DNA of 35,886 bases from CAZYMF01 sp964648215 (lineage in GTDB: Bacteria; Desulfobacterota; Binatia; HRBIN30; JACQVA1). A program made the position numbers and the translations under genes. Position 1 is the first letter of the stretch. Every line of letters begins with the position of its first letter. The stretch lies in the NCBI GenBank assembly GCA_964648215.1, contig CAZYMF010000030.1, forward strand, positions 1 to 35,886. Reading direction: 5' to 3'. Under the pieces are notes generated by a model. That model worked only from the letters and a program-made list of their open reading frames with translations, did not search any database and was not told the origin of the DNA. Of this stretch, positions 15,408 to 23,143 are shown piece after piece.

Positions 15408-16109
15408 GTGACCCAAGGAAGGCTCGGCGCGCGGCGCGGCAAGGGGATGGGCCGGCGGGGGGCGTTGCTCGTGACCGCGAGCGTCCTGCTGCTGGCTCTG
15501 CTCGCCTATACGGAGATCGATCCGATTCTCGGCGCGCTCGGCCGCTATCTGGTGATCGACGAGCCGCGCCGCCCGGCGGATGCCATTCTCGTGCAGTCGG
15601 GGTCGGTGCCGGACCGTATTCTGGAAGCGGTCGACCTCTATCAGGCCGGTCTCGCGCCCCGGATCATCCTGAGCCGGGAGAGGCCCGCCGCCGGCCTGGC
15701 CGTGCTGCGCCAGCGCGGCGCGGACATGCCGGATCGCCACGACATCAACGTCTCCATCGCCACGCAGCTGGGTGTGCCGGCGGGTGCGCTGGCGACGGTC
15801 GACGGCTTCGCCACCAGCACCCGCAGCGAGGCGGAGGTCGTCATTCCCTATCTGAAACACGCCGGCATCCACCGGGTCCTGCTCGTGACCTCGAAGCTCA
15901 ACGCTCGTCGTGCCGGCCTGATCTTCCGGACCCTGGCCGGCGACGGCATCGGTTTCACCGTGTGCGCGTCGCGCTACGATTCCTATGACCCGAATACGTG
16001 GTGGCGGCACCGGGTGTTCCTGCGCCGGGTCGTCTTCGAGTACGAGAAGCTGGCGGTGTTCCAGCTCTGGGAGCGATGGCGGTCGCCTTTGACAAGGGCA
16101 GACAAGTGA
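15408..16109 (+). CDS. DUF218 / YdcF-SanA-ElyC family membrane-anchored protein
   Basis: 233 aa. One N-terminal membrane helix (about residues 18-36) anchors a DUF218 domain: PADAILVQSGSVPDRILEAVDLYQAG, then PRIILSRE, then the segment TSTRSEAEVVIPYLK and VLLVTSKLNARRAG. The family includes SanA and ElyC of E. coli, linked with envelope integrity and lipid carrier metabolism. The domain faces outside the membrane by its orientation. GTG 15408 or ATG 15447 may be the start; both lie before the helix. The stop overlaps the histidine kinase start by GTGA, so the two are coupled. Confidence 0.85.
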   Translation: MTQGRLGARRGKGMGRRGALLVTASVLLLALLAYTEIDPILGALGRYLVIDEPRRPADAILVQSGSVPDRILEAVDLYQAGLAPRIILSRERPAAGLAVLRQRGADMPDRHDINVSIATQLGVPAGALATVDGFATSTRSEAEVVIPYLKHAGIHRVLLVTSKLNARRAGLIFRTLAGDGIGFTVCASRYDSYDPNTWWRHRVFLRRVVFEYEKLAVFQLWERWRSPLTRADK

Positions 16110-17722
16110 GAGTAGTGGCGATGCCAGGAGGGCGGGCTCCCATCAAGCGGTCGTCGAGCGAAGCGCCACTGAAGCTCGAATCGCCGAGTGATTTCGCGGC
16201 GATCGAGCGGCTGTGGTGGCGGCTTCTGGAGCATACGGGTGACATTTTCTACGTCCACGACGTGGAGGGGCGCTTTCTCGCCGTCAACCCTGCCTTCTAT
16301 CGTACGACCGGCTACAGCGAGACGGAGCTGTCGTCGCTGAACGTTCGCGACCTGTTGACTCCCGAGGACTACGAAGAGAATGCGGCCCGGATCACCGCCG
16401 CCGTGCTCGGGGAGAGGAGCGCCGTCCCGATCGAGATGACCATCCGGCGCAAGGACGGATCGGTCGGGTACGCCGAGTCCGTCCCTACCGTGACCGTCGC
16501 CGAAGACGGCCGGCATCTCGTCGTCGGCGTGGCGCGCGACGTCACCGCCCGCCGCCGCGCGGATGACGAGCTCCGCGAGGCGGCCGCCTTCCAGGCCACG
16601 CTGGCCGAGGTCATGCTCCGCCTCCACGCCGCCTCCACGCTCGACGCCCTCTGCCCCCTGATCTGCGAGCAGGGTCGCCGGCTGCTCGGCCTGGCGGCGG
16701 CGCGACTTTTCCTGCTGCGCGGCGAGGAGCTGCTGGTGGTGGCCGCCGACGGCGAGGCGCTGTCGCTGGAGGGATTGCTGCAGTGGCCCCTGGATCGTCC
16801 CGGGCCTCTGGTCACGGCGCTGCGTGAGGGCAAGACGGTCGTCGTGCGGGAGAAGGACGAAACGCTCGTGGTGCTGCCGCTGAGCGCGCGCCGCGGACCG
16901 ATCGGGGTGCTCGTGTTCGGCGAGAAAGAGGTGCACGGCTGTGTCGATGACTGGTTGCAGCAGCGGGCGGAGATCTTGGCCAGCCACGTCGCCGTCGCGG
17001 TGGAGAACGCCAACCTGCTGGAGGACCTGCGCCGTGCCGACCGGCTGAAGAGCGACTTCCTGTCCTCGGTGTCGCACGACCTGCGGACACCGCTGAACGT
17101 GATCGTGGGCTATACCGACATCCAGCTCGAGGGTCTGCTCGGCCCCACGACGGCCGAGCAGCACCAGGCCCTCCGCCGCGTGCGCGCCACGGCGCTCGGC
17201 CTGTCGAGCTTGATCAACGCCACGCTCGACCTGAACCGGCTGGAGGCCGGCCATTCTCTGGTCGAGACGATCCCGACCAATGTCGGGGCGCTCTGGAGCG
17301 ATCTGCTGGCGCAGTTCGAGGACCATCCCGATTGGGGCAACGTTACCCTCCGCTGGCATGCCGAAGAGGTGCCGCCGCTGATGAGCGATCCGGAGAAGCT
17401 GAAGCTGATCCTGCGCAACCTGGTTGGCAACGCGCTCAAGTTCACTCGCGCTGGGTCGATCGACGTCACTGCCCGCTACCTGGCCGAGGACAAGCGCCTC
17501 GAGCTGATCGTCTCGGACACCGGGCCGGGCATCGCGCCCGCCGATATCCCCTACATCTTCGGTATGTTTCGCCAGGGCGGACAGGCCCGGGGCGGCGTCG
17601 GTCTGGGTTTGTATCTGGTCAAGCGGGTCGTCGATCTGCTCGGCGGCGACCTCAACGTCACCAGCCGCCTCGGCGTCGGGTCGACCTTCCGGGTCTCCCT
17701 GCCGGCAACGGCGGTGGCATGA
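16106..17722 (+). CDS. PAS-GAF sensor histidine kinase
   Basis: 538 aa from GTG 16106, with AAGGG 7 nt upstream; ATG 16121 is an alternative. A PAS domain spans about residues 32-150 (GDIFYVHDVEGRFLAVNPAF), a GAF-like domain about 165-300, a HisKA domain with phospho-acceptor His324 in SVSHDLRTPLN, and an HATPase domain with RNLVGNALKFT, DTGPGI and GVGLGLYLV. No membrane helices are seen, so it should sense a cytoplasmic signal. No response regulator is encoded nearby, making it an orphan kinase. It overlaps the DUF4911 gene by ATGA. Confidence 0.93.
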   Translation: MRVVAMPGGRAPIKRSSSEAPLKLESPSDFAAIERLWWRLLEHTGDIFYVHDVEGRFLAVNPAFYRTTGYSETELSSLNVRDLLTPEDYEENAARITAAVLGERSAVPIEMTIRRKDGSVGYAESVPTVTVAEDGRHLVVGVARDVTARRRADDELREAAAFQATLAEVMLRLHAASTLDALCPLICEQGRRLLGLAAARLFLLRGEELLVVAADGEALSLEGLLQWPLDRPGPLVTALREGKTVVVREKDETLVVLPLSARRGPIGVLVFGEKEVHGCVDDWLQQRAEILASHVAVAVENANLLEDLRRADRLKSDFLSSVSHDLRTPLNVIVGYTDIQLEGLLGPTTAEQHQALRRVRATALGLSSLINATLDLNRLEAGHSLVETIPTNVGALWSDLLAQFEDHPDWGNVTLRWHAEEVPPLMSDPEKLKLILRNLVGNALKFTRAGSIDVTARYLAEDKRLELIVSDTGPGIAPADIPYIFGMFRQGGQARGGVGLGLYLVKRVVDLLGGDLNVTSRLGVGSTFRVSLPATAVA

Positions 17723-17982
17723 TCACCACCGACGTCGTCCCGATCCATCTGCGCGTCGATCCGAGCGACATCGGGCTGATCAAGTTCGTCATCGAGTCGT
17801 ACGAAGGCGTGGCCATCGTGCGCACGGTGGAGCGCCGGGCGGCGATCATCGTCCTGCTCGCGGTACCCGATTCCCTCGCCCACGCCCGCGCCATCCTCGC
17901 TTCCATCGCGGCGCTGACCCCGTGGGAAGAAGTGTCGGCGCCGCGGGAGAGCGATGACTGGCTGCGGTCCGGGGAAGAGTGA
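17719..17982 (+). CDS. DUF4911 domain-containing small protein
   Basis: 87 aa. The pattern RVDPSDIGLIKFVIESYEGVAIVRTVERRAAIIVLL matches what I remember of DUF4911, small ACT- or ferredoxin-like alpha/beta proteins of Desulfobacterota and relatives, often near murA. The function is unknown. It overlaps the histidine kinase stop by ATGA and faces murA convergently about 57 nt away. The acidic C-terminus has no evident motif. Confidence 0.78.
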   Translation: MITTDVVPIHLRVDPSDIGLIKFVIESYEGVAIVRTVERRAAIIVLLAVPDSLAHARAILASIAALTPWEEVSAPRESDDWLRSGEE

Positions 17983-18008
17983 CGCGCGACAGCGGAAACG
18001 CCCCCTCG

Positions 18009-18035
18009 ACACCCGTCACCCAACACCCGTCACCC
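18009..18035. repeat. Short tandem direct repeat
   Basis: The 13-mer ACACCCGTCACCC occurs at 18009-18021 and again at 18023-18035, one base apart, in the 57-nt convergent gap between the DUF4911 gene and murA. No function can be read from it. Confidence 0.6.
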
Positions 18036-18039
18036 TTGC

Positions 18040-19314
18040 TCACTCCCGCCGGATCTCGGCACCGAGCGCCGCCAGGCGCTCGTCGATGTGCTCGTAGCCG
18101 CGATCGATCTGCTGCACGTGGCGGATGACGCTGCGGCCTTCGGCGCACAGGGCGGCGATCAGCAGCGCCATGCCGGCGCGAATGTCGGGGCTGGCCATGT
18201 CCTGGCCGTAGAGCCGCGCGGGGCCGACGATGACCGCGCGGTGCGGATCGCAGAGCACGATGCGCGCGCCCATCTGGATCAGGCGGTCGACGAAGTAGAG
18301 CCGGCTCTCGAACAGCTTCTCGTGAATCAAGATGGAGCCGCGTGCCTGGGTGGCGATCACCAGGGCGATGGGAATCAGATCCGCGGGAAAGCCCGGCCAG
18401 GGTGCGTCGTCGATCTTGGGGATGGCGTTGCCAAAATCGTCCACGACCTCGAGGCGTTGCCCCTCGGGGACGAGGATGTCGTCGCCCTCCACGCTCCACT
18501 GGATGCCGAGCCGCCCGTACATGATGCGGGTGATGGCGTGATCCGCGGGACGGCAGTCGACAATCCGGAGCTGACTGCCGGTGGCGGCGGCCAGGCCGAT
18601 CAGGCTGCCGGTCTCGATGTAGTCGGGGCCGATCGCGAACTCCCCACCGGCGAGGGCGCTGACACCCTCGATGGCGAGGACGTTGGTACCGACGCCGTCG
18701 ATGCGCGCGCCGAGGAGCTGCAGAAAGCGGCACAGGTCCTGTACGTGGGGCTCCGAGGCGGCGTTGCGAATCAGCGTGCGCCCTTCGGCGAGCACGGCGG
18801 CCAGGATCGTGTTCTCCGTGGCCGTCACGCTCATCTCGTCGAGGAAGATCTCCTTGCCGCGCAGTCTGCGGGCGGAAAGCCCGTAGCCGTCGCGGGTCGT
18901 CTCCACGCTGGCGCCGAGAGCTTGCAGCGCCTGCAGGTGGGTGTCGACGCGCCGCCGCCCGATCACGTCGCCGCCGGGAAAGGGCAGCAACACGCGGCCG
19001 AGGCGCGCCAGCAAGGGCCCGGCGAGCAGCAGCGACATGCGGATCTGGCGTGCCAGACGGCGATCGGGGCGTGGCGATTTCACCGCCGCCGTGGCGATCT
19101 CCCAGCCCTCGCCGTCGCGCTCGATGACGGCGCCGAGGCCGCGCAGCATATCCGCGAACACGCGCACGTCCTCGATGTCCGGAACGTTGCGCAGCCGTAC
19201 CGGCTGGTCGGTGAGCAGCGCTCCTGCCAGAATCGGCGCCGCGGCGTTCTTGTTCCCGGCAACGCGAATACGTCCCCGCAGCCGCCTTCCCCCGGTGATG
19301 ACCAGCTTGCTCAT
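18040..19314 (-). CDS. murA: UDP-N-acetylglucosamine 1-carboxyvinyltransferase with Asp at the catalytic Cys position
   Basis: 424 aa. MurA adds enolpyruvate to UDP-GlcNAc, the first committed step of peptidoglycan synthesis in the cytoplasm. The N-terminal VAGNKNAAAPIL with Lys22, the DIRAG motif (Arg397 equivalent), and the FPADL segment (Asp305 equivalent) are all present. The mobile catalytic loop reads LPFPGGDVIGRRRVD, so Asp116 (codon 18967-18969) replaces the Cys that fosfomycin alkylates. Asp at this place is known in mycobacterial and chlamydial MurA, which are active and fosfomycin-resistant. A strong GGGAGG site precedes the ATG. It is a single-gene minus-strand unit. Confidence 0.95.
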   Translation of the reverse strand: MSKLVITGGRRLRGRIRVAGNKNAAAPILAGALLTDQPVRLRNVPDIEDVRVFADMLRGLGAVIERDGEGWEIATAAVKSPRPDRRLARQIRMSLLLAGPLLARLGRVLLPFPGGDVIGRRRVDTHLQALQALGASVETTRDGYGLSARRLRGKEIFLDEMSVTATENTILAAVLAEGRTLIRNAASEPHVQDLCRFLQLLGARIDGVGTNVLAIEGVSALAGGEFAIGPDYIETGSLIGLAAATGSQLRIVDCRPADHAITRIMYGRLGIQWSVEGDDILVPEGQRLEVVDDFGNAIPKIDDAPWPGFPADLIPIALVIATQARGSILIHEKLFESRLYFVDRLIQMGARIVLCDPHRAVIVGPARLYGQDMASPDIRAGMALLIAALCAEGRSVIRHVQQIDRGYEHIDERLAALGAEIRRE

Positions 19315-19413
19315 TCGCCTCCCTGACGGGTTGCCTGCCGCACTTCACACCACGTCGGGCGGCGGGTCAAGCTGGTTCTGCATGCGGATGGAGAACGCGG
19401 GGAGCCGAGAACG

Positions 19414-19441
19414 CGCCGCCGGAGCGCGCGCTCCGGCGGCG
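19414..19441. other. 28-bp perfect palindrome between murA and the M28-type peptidase gene
   Basis: The sequence 19414-19441 equals its own reverse complement; the core is GCCGGAGCGCGCGCTCCGGC. It is in the 171-nt divergent spacer between murA (start 19314) and the peptidase (start 19486). There is no T-tract. It could be a dimeric regulator's operator or a cruciform-forming site. Confidence 0.6.
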
Positions 19442-19485
19442 TCGCTTCTGTCCGCGGGCGAAACTTGGTAAGGCCTGATGCCTAC

Positions 19486-20661
19486 ATGAGCTTCGAGGAA
19501 ATCTTCGACACGCTTCTGGTTCCGCGCGAAAACGGCAGTCCGGCTCTGGCCGAGGTCGCCTCCCATCTGGAAAAGGCGCTCCGCAGCAGCGGTGCCAACG
19601 TCTCGCTGCAGGAGTTCGTGTGCCGGCCCGAGGTGGCGACCGTGGCTGGCATCGTCTGCCTGGTGCTGGCGCTGGGATTCTTCGCGCTGATGTGGAAGCG
19701 CCGCTTCGGCGGCGCACTGCTGCTGGCGTTGCTGATTCCGCTCTATCTCCTGGTGGACTCGCCGCAGCGCTGGCCGCTGCTCAGCCGCATCGGCTCGGTG
19801 CCCGAGCACAACATCGTCGCCACCTTCCCCGTGGCGGCGCCGCAGCGCCTGGTGATCCTGGGGGCACACTACGATACGCGCACCAATCTGCTCGGCTACT
19901 ACCAGCAGGCTCCGATCCGCTTTCTGCTGGTACCGGCCCTGCTGTTGGCCATCGGCATCGGCGCGACCGCGGTGTGGCGCCGAGTGCGCGGTCGGCCGGA
20001 GCATCACGTGCGCTACTGGGCGCTGCTGGTGCCGCTCTACTTCTTCGCCTTTTTCCTGACGAAGGCCGGCGGGATCTTCGTCCCCGCGCGCAGCCCCGGC
20101 GCCCTCGACGACGGTGCGGCCGTGGCCACGTTGATCAAGCTGGCGGAACGGCTGGGTGCAGGCGAGCCGGCGCTGGCCCATACCGAGGTGCAGATCGTGC
20201 TGTTCGCCGGCGAGGAGGTCGGCTTGCAGGGCTCGGCCGCCTACCTGGCCGAGCAGTTTCCCGACCCGCCGCCGCAGCCGGTCTACTTCATCAACGGAGA
20301 GATCTGGGGCTTCGGTCGCGAGCTGAGCTACTTCGTCTACGACCGCTCCGCGTGGCGCCGCTACGAGGCCTCGGCGCCGTTGGTGCGGACGCTGGATCGC
20401 GCCTGCCGGCGCGTGACCGATCAGGCGACGCTGACGTTCGATGTCCAGCCGATCACCACCGATGCGCGCACGTTCCTGGCCGCCGGTATTCCGGCGGTGA
20501 CCGTGACCAGCCACCGCCTCGGCGACTCGCACATCCGCTACGTCGACAGTGCCGCCGACAATCGCGAGCGTCTGGACAAGGACGCGCTGGAGCAGACGCT
20601 GTCGTTTCTTCAGGCGGCGTTGGCGGAGATCGACGGCGAGGGGGTCAAGGCGTTCCCCTGA
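19486..20661 (+). CDS. Membrane-bound M28-type metallopeptidase
   Basis: 391 aa. Metal-binding motifs of the M28 (aminopeptidase Y / glutaminyl cyclase-like) fold appear in order: LGAHYDTR (His128, Asp130), GALDDGAA (Asp208), FAGEEVGLQGS (Glu243, Glu244), NGEIWG where Asp is more usual, and SHIRYVDSAADN with the last His. About four membrane helices are present: 52-69, 75-90, 146-165 and 178-194. The last two lie inside the peptidase core, between the first His and the bridging Asp. It probably cleaves N-terminal residues of envelope peptides, but the substrate is unknown. ATG 19486 has TAAGG about 12 nt upstream. Confidence 0.85.
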   Translation: MSFEEIFDTLLVPRENGSPALAEVASHLEKALRSSGANVSLQEFVCRPEVATVAGIVCLVLALGFFALMWKRRFGGALLLALLIPLYLLVDSPQRWPLLSRIGSVPEHNIVATFPVAAPQRLVILGAHYDTRTNLLGYYQQAPIRFLLVPALLLAIGIGATAVWRRVRGRPEHHVRYWALLVPLYFFAFFLTKAGGIFVPARSPGALDDGAAVATLIKLAERLGAGEPALAHTEVQIVLFAGEEVGLQGSAAYLAEQFPDPPPQPVYFINGEIWGFGRELSYFVYDRSAWRRYEASAPLVRTLDRACRRVTDQATLTFDVQPITTDARTFLAAGIPAVTVTSHRLGDSHIRYVDSAADNRERLDKDALEQTLSFLQAALAEIDGEGVKAFP

Positions 20662-20676
20662 CTCGCTGTAGGGCCG

Positions 20677-21396
20677 TCACTCGATCTCGTAGGTCACCTG
20701 CAGCGTCGCCGACACGTTGACGTCGCCGGGCTCGATCGGCGTCGGCGCGCGCACCTCGGCCGCCATCGCCATACCGCGGAACCGCGGCATGACGATCGGT
20801 CCCGACGAGACGCTGGCGGACATCACCGGCCCGAGCTTCACGCCGAGCCCGCGGGCGACGCTCTCCGCTTGTGCGTGGGCGTCGGCGCCCGCCTTCTCGA
20901 TAGCGCTCTGCAGCGCCTGCTCGCGTTGGGCGAGGCGGAACTGGAGATCGTTGACGCGATTGGCCCCCGCCGCGGTGGCGGCATCGATCAGGTCGCCGAC
21001 CTTGTCGAGCCGGTGGGATTCGACCAGAACCTGATTGCGCGCGACGTAGCCGGTGATGCGAGGCTCGCGGGGCTCGCCCGGGCGGACGTTCTCGTAGCGC
21101 GGCTCCAGGGTGTAGCGGGTGGTAGACACCGTGTCCTGCTTGCCGAGAAGCGCCTTCAGGGCGGTCGCCACCGCCGCGCTACGCTTGGCGTTCTCCGCCG
21201 TGGTTCCGGCTGCCTTCGAGCCGCTGGTCTCGACCGCGAACGAGATCGACACCTCGTCCGGCGTCGCCTTCACTTGGCCCTGACCGCTGACGGAGATCGT
21301 TCGCTTGCTCGCCGGGTTTTCGTCGGCGCGGGCGAGGGCGGGAACGGCGGCGAGCAGCACCAGGGCGATCGGCCAACGGTGCCATGCACCTCTCAT
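20677..21396 (-). CDS. Periplasmic SIMPL-domain (DUF541) protein
   Basis: 239 aa with a signal peptide at residues 1-24 (RWPIALVLLAAVPALARA). The DUF541/SIMPL fold is shown by TISVSGQGQVKATPDEVSIS, then YTLEPRYE, YVARNQVLVE, GANRVNDLQF and the ALQSAIEKAGADAHAQAE helix, ending in VNVSATLQVTYEIE. Members are periplasmic proteins of uncertain function; E. coli YggE is linked to oxidative stress. A near-perfect AGGAGG lies 6 nt before the ATG. It is convergent with the peptidase gene (15 nt gap) and divergent from the thioredoxin-fusion gene (127 nt gap). Confidence 0.92.
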   Translation of the reverse strand: MRGAWHRWPIALVLLAAVPALARADENPASKRTISVSGQGQVKATPDEVSISFAVETSGSKAAGTTAENAKRSAAVATALKALLGKQDTVSTTRYTLEPRYENVRPGEPREPRITGYVARNQVLVESHRLDKVGDLIDAATAAGANRVNDLQFRLAQREQALQSAIEKAGADAHAQAESVARGLGVKLGPVMSASVSSGPIVMPRFRGMAMAAEVRAPTPIEPGDVNVSATLQVTYEIE

Positions 21397-21523
21397 GCGA
21401 CACCTCCTCTCTCTCGGCTCTATCCCTATGCCGCACGGCACGCGGTTGCAATGATCCCGGCTGGTGTGAGTCCGGCCTGGATGTCCTTGCCTCCACGCGC
21501 GCCGGCGGCATAGACTCGGTCCC

Positions 21524-23140
21524 GTGCAGACAGCGGCGGTAGACCCGGATCCGTGTGTGCTCGAGCCCGTGGAGCTGAGCGACCTGGCGGGCCGGCCGCG
21601 GCACCTGGCCGCGGGACGGCCGGCGGTGCTCGCGTTCTTCAAGGAGGACTGTCCCACCTGCGACTTCGCTTTCCCGTTCCTGCAACGGTTGCACGACGCG
21701 CTCGCGCCGCGGGGCGAGGTCGTCGGCGTCTCGCAAAGCGACGAGGCGGCGACCCGCACCTTCGTTGCGCGTCACGGACTGACGCTGCCGATCCTCCTCG
21801 ACCGGGAGCTGGAGGCGTCCCTGGCCTGCGGCATCGAGTCGGTGCCGGCGCTCTTCCTCATCGGTGTCGACGGCGCGATCGCGGAACGCAGCGCAGGTTT
21901 CGTCCGCCGCGACTGGGAACGCATCGCCCAGAGGCTGGCCGATCTGAGCGGCGCGCCCTTGCCCCGGTTGTTCGCCGCGAACGAGACGGTGCCCGAATGG
22001 CGCGCGGGCTGCGCTTCGCGGACCACCGACGCCGCGTTCCAAGAGCAGCTGCGCGTTCGCCAGGGTCGGGAGCGGTTGCGCTCGCGACGCCTCGAGGTCG
22101 GCGACCTGGAGGATCCGGTCGAGTTCCTCTTCGAGCGCGGTCTCACCGACGGGCTGCCGGTGGTGCCGCCGACCGAAGGCCGCGTGCTGCGCATGCTGGA
22201 GGGAACGCGACGGGCCCCGGACGACCAGGTGGCCCTGGTGCCGCCGAACTACGCCCCGGCCACGGTGGAGAAGGTGGCCGTCAACGCGGTCATGGCGGGA
22301 TGCCGCCCCGAGTATCTCCCCGTGGTGCTGGCCGCCGTCGAGGCGGCGTGCAGCGAGGAGTTCAACATGCACGGTGTGCTGGCGACGACGTACTTCGCCG
22401 CGCCGCTGCTCATCGTCAACGGGCCGATCCGCAAACGCATCGGCATGAACGCCGGCATCAATGTCTTCGGCCAGGGCAACCGCGCCAACGCGACCATCGG
22501 ACGGGCCCTCAACCTGGTGGTGCGCAACATCGGCGGCGGGCGACCGGGCGAGGTGGACCGCGCCACGCTCGGGCAACCCGGCAAGTACACCTACTGCATC
22601 GCCGAGAACGAGGAGGAGAGCCCCTGGTCGCCGCTGCACGTCGAGCGCGGCTTTTGGCCGGAGGATTCGACGGTGACGCTGTTTGCGGCCGAGGCGCCGC
22701 GGGCGCTGGTCGATCAGCTCAGTCGCAGCGCGCGCGGGGTGGTGACCACCCTCGGCAAGTGTATGGAGAGCGTTGCCCACCACAAGTGGTACAAGTATGC
22801 CGAGGTCGTGCTGGTGCTTTGTCCGGAGCACGTGCGCACCATCGCGCGCGACGGCTGGGGCAAGACCGAGATCCGGGCGTGCATCCAGGAGGTCACGGCC
22901 AAGCCGCTGCGCGCCCTGGTGGCCGATGCCGACGGCAGCGCCGAAGGTCTGCCGCGGCGGCTTTTGGGCGATGACCCGCCGGCGGACCTGCTGAACCGAC
23001 CGGTGCCGAAATTCGCGGGCGACGACTCCATCCAGATCGTCGTCGCCGGCGGCACGGCGGGCAAGTTCTCGGCGGTGATCGGCGGCTGGGTCGGTGGCTC
23101 GATGGGCTCGCAGATGGTGACGAAGAAAATCGAGGAGTGA
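21524..23140 (+). CDS. Thioredoxin-fold fusion protein linked to the UGSC selenoprotein
   Basis: 538 aa from GTG 21524. Residues about 15-155 form a peroxiredoxin/TlpA-like thioredoxin domain with the CPTC active site (Cys43, Cys46) and the cis-Pro in GIESVPALFLI (Pro108). A linker to about 190 leads into a large second domain I cannot name. It has a GLPVVPPTEGRV opening, a highly Gly/Asn-rich core (GMNAGINVFGQGNRANATIG, about residues 306-325), a TTLGKCMESVAHHKWYKY segment with Cys and paired His, and a Gly-rich C-terminus. No signal peptide or membrane helix, so it should be cytoplasmic. It ends 3 nt before the selenoprotein start. The pairing suggests that the thioredoxin domain reduces, or is reduced by, the UGSC centre. 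Confidence 0.85.
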   Translation: MQTAAVDPDPCVLEPVELSDLAGRPRHLAAGRPAVLAFFKEDCPTCDFAFPFLQRLHDALAPRGEVVGVSQSDEAATRTFVARHGLTLPILLDRELEASLACGIESVPALFLIGVDGAIAERSAGFVRRDWERIAQRLADLSGAPLPRLFAANETVPEWRAGCASRTTDAAFQEQLRVRQGRERLRSRRLEVGDLEDPVEFLFERGLTDGLPVVPPTEGRVLRMLEGTRRAPDDQVALVPPNYAPATVEKVAVNAVMAGCRPEYLPVVLAAVEAACSEEFNMHGVLATTYFAAPLLIVNGPIRKRIGMNAGINVFGQGNRANATIGRALNLVVRNIGGGRPGEVDRATLGQPGKYTYCIAENEEESPWSPLHVERGFWPEDSTVTLFAAEAPRALVDQLSRSARGVVTTLGKCMESVAHHKWYKYAEVVLVLCPEHVRTIARDGWGKTEIRACIQEVTAKPLRALVADADGSAEGLPRRLLGDDPPADLLNRPVPKFAGDDSIQIVVAGGTAGKFSAVIGGWVGGSMGSQMVTKKIEE

Positions 23141-23143
23141 ACG

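Noticed and set aside
15329..15442. Longer N-terminus for YraN
   Set aside because: The extra segment is Pro/Ala/Arg-rich, does not match the family start, and would overlap the divergent DUF218 gene.
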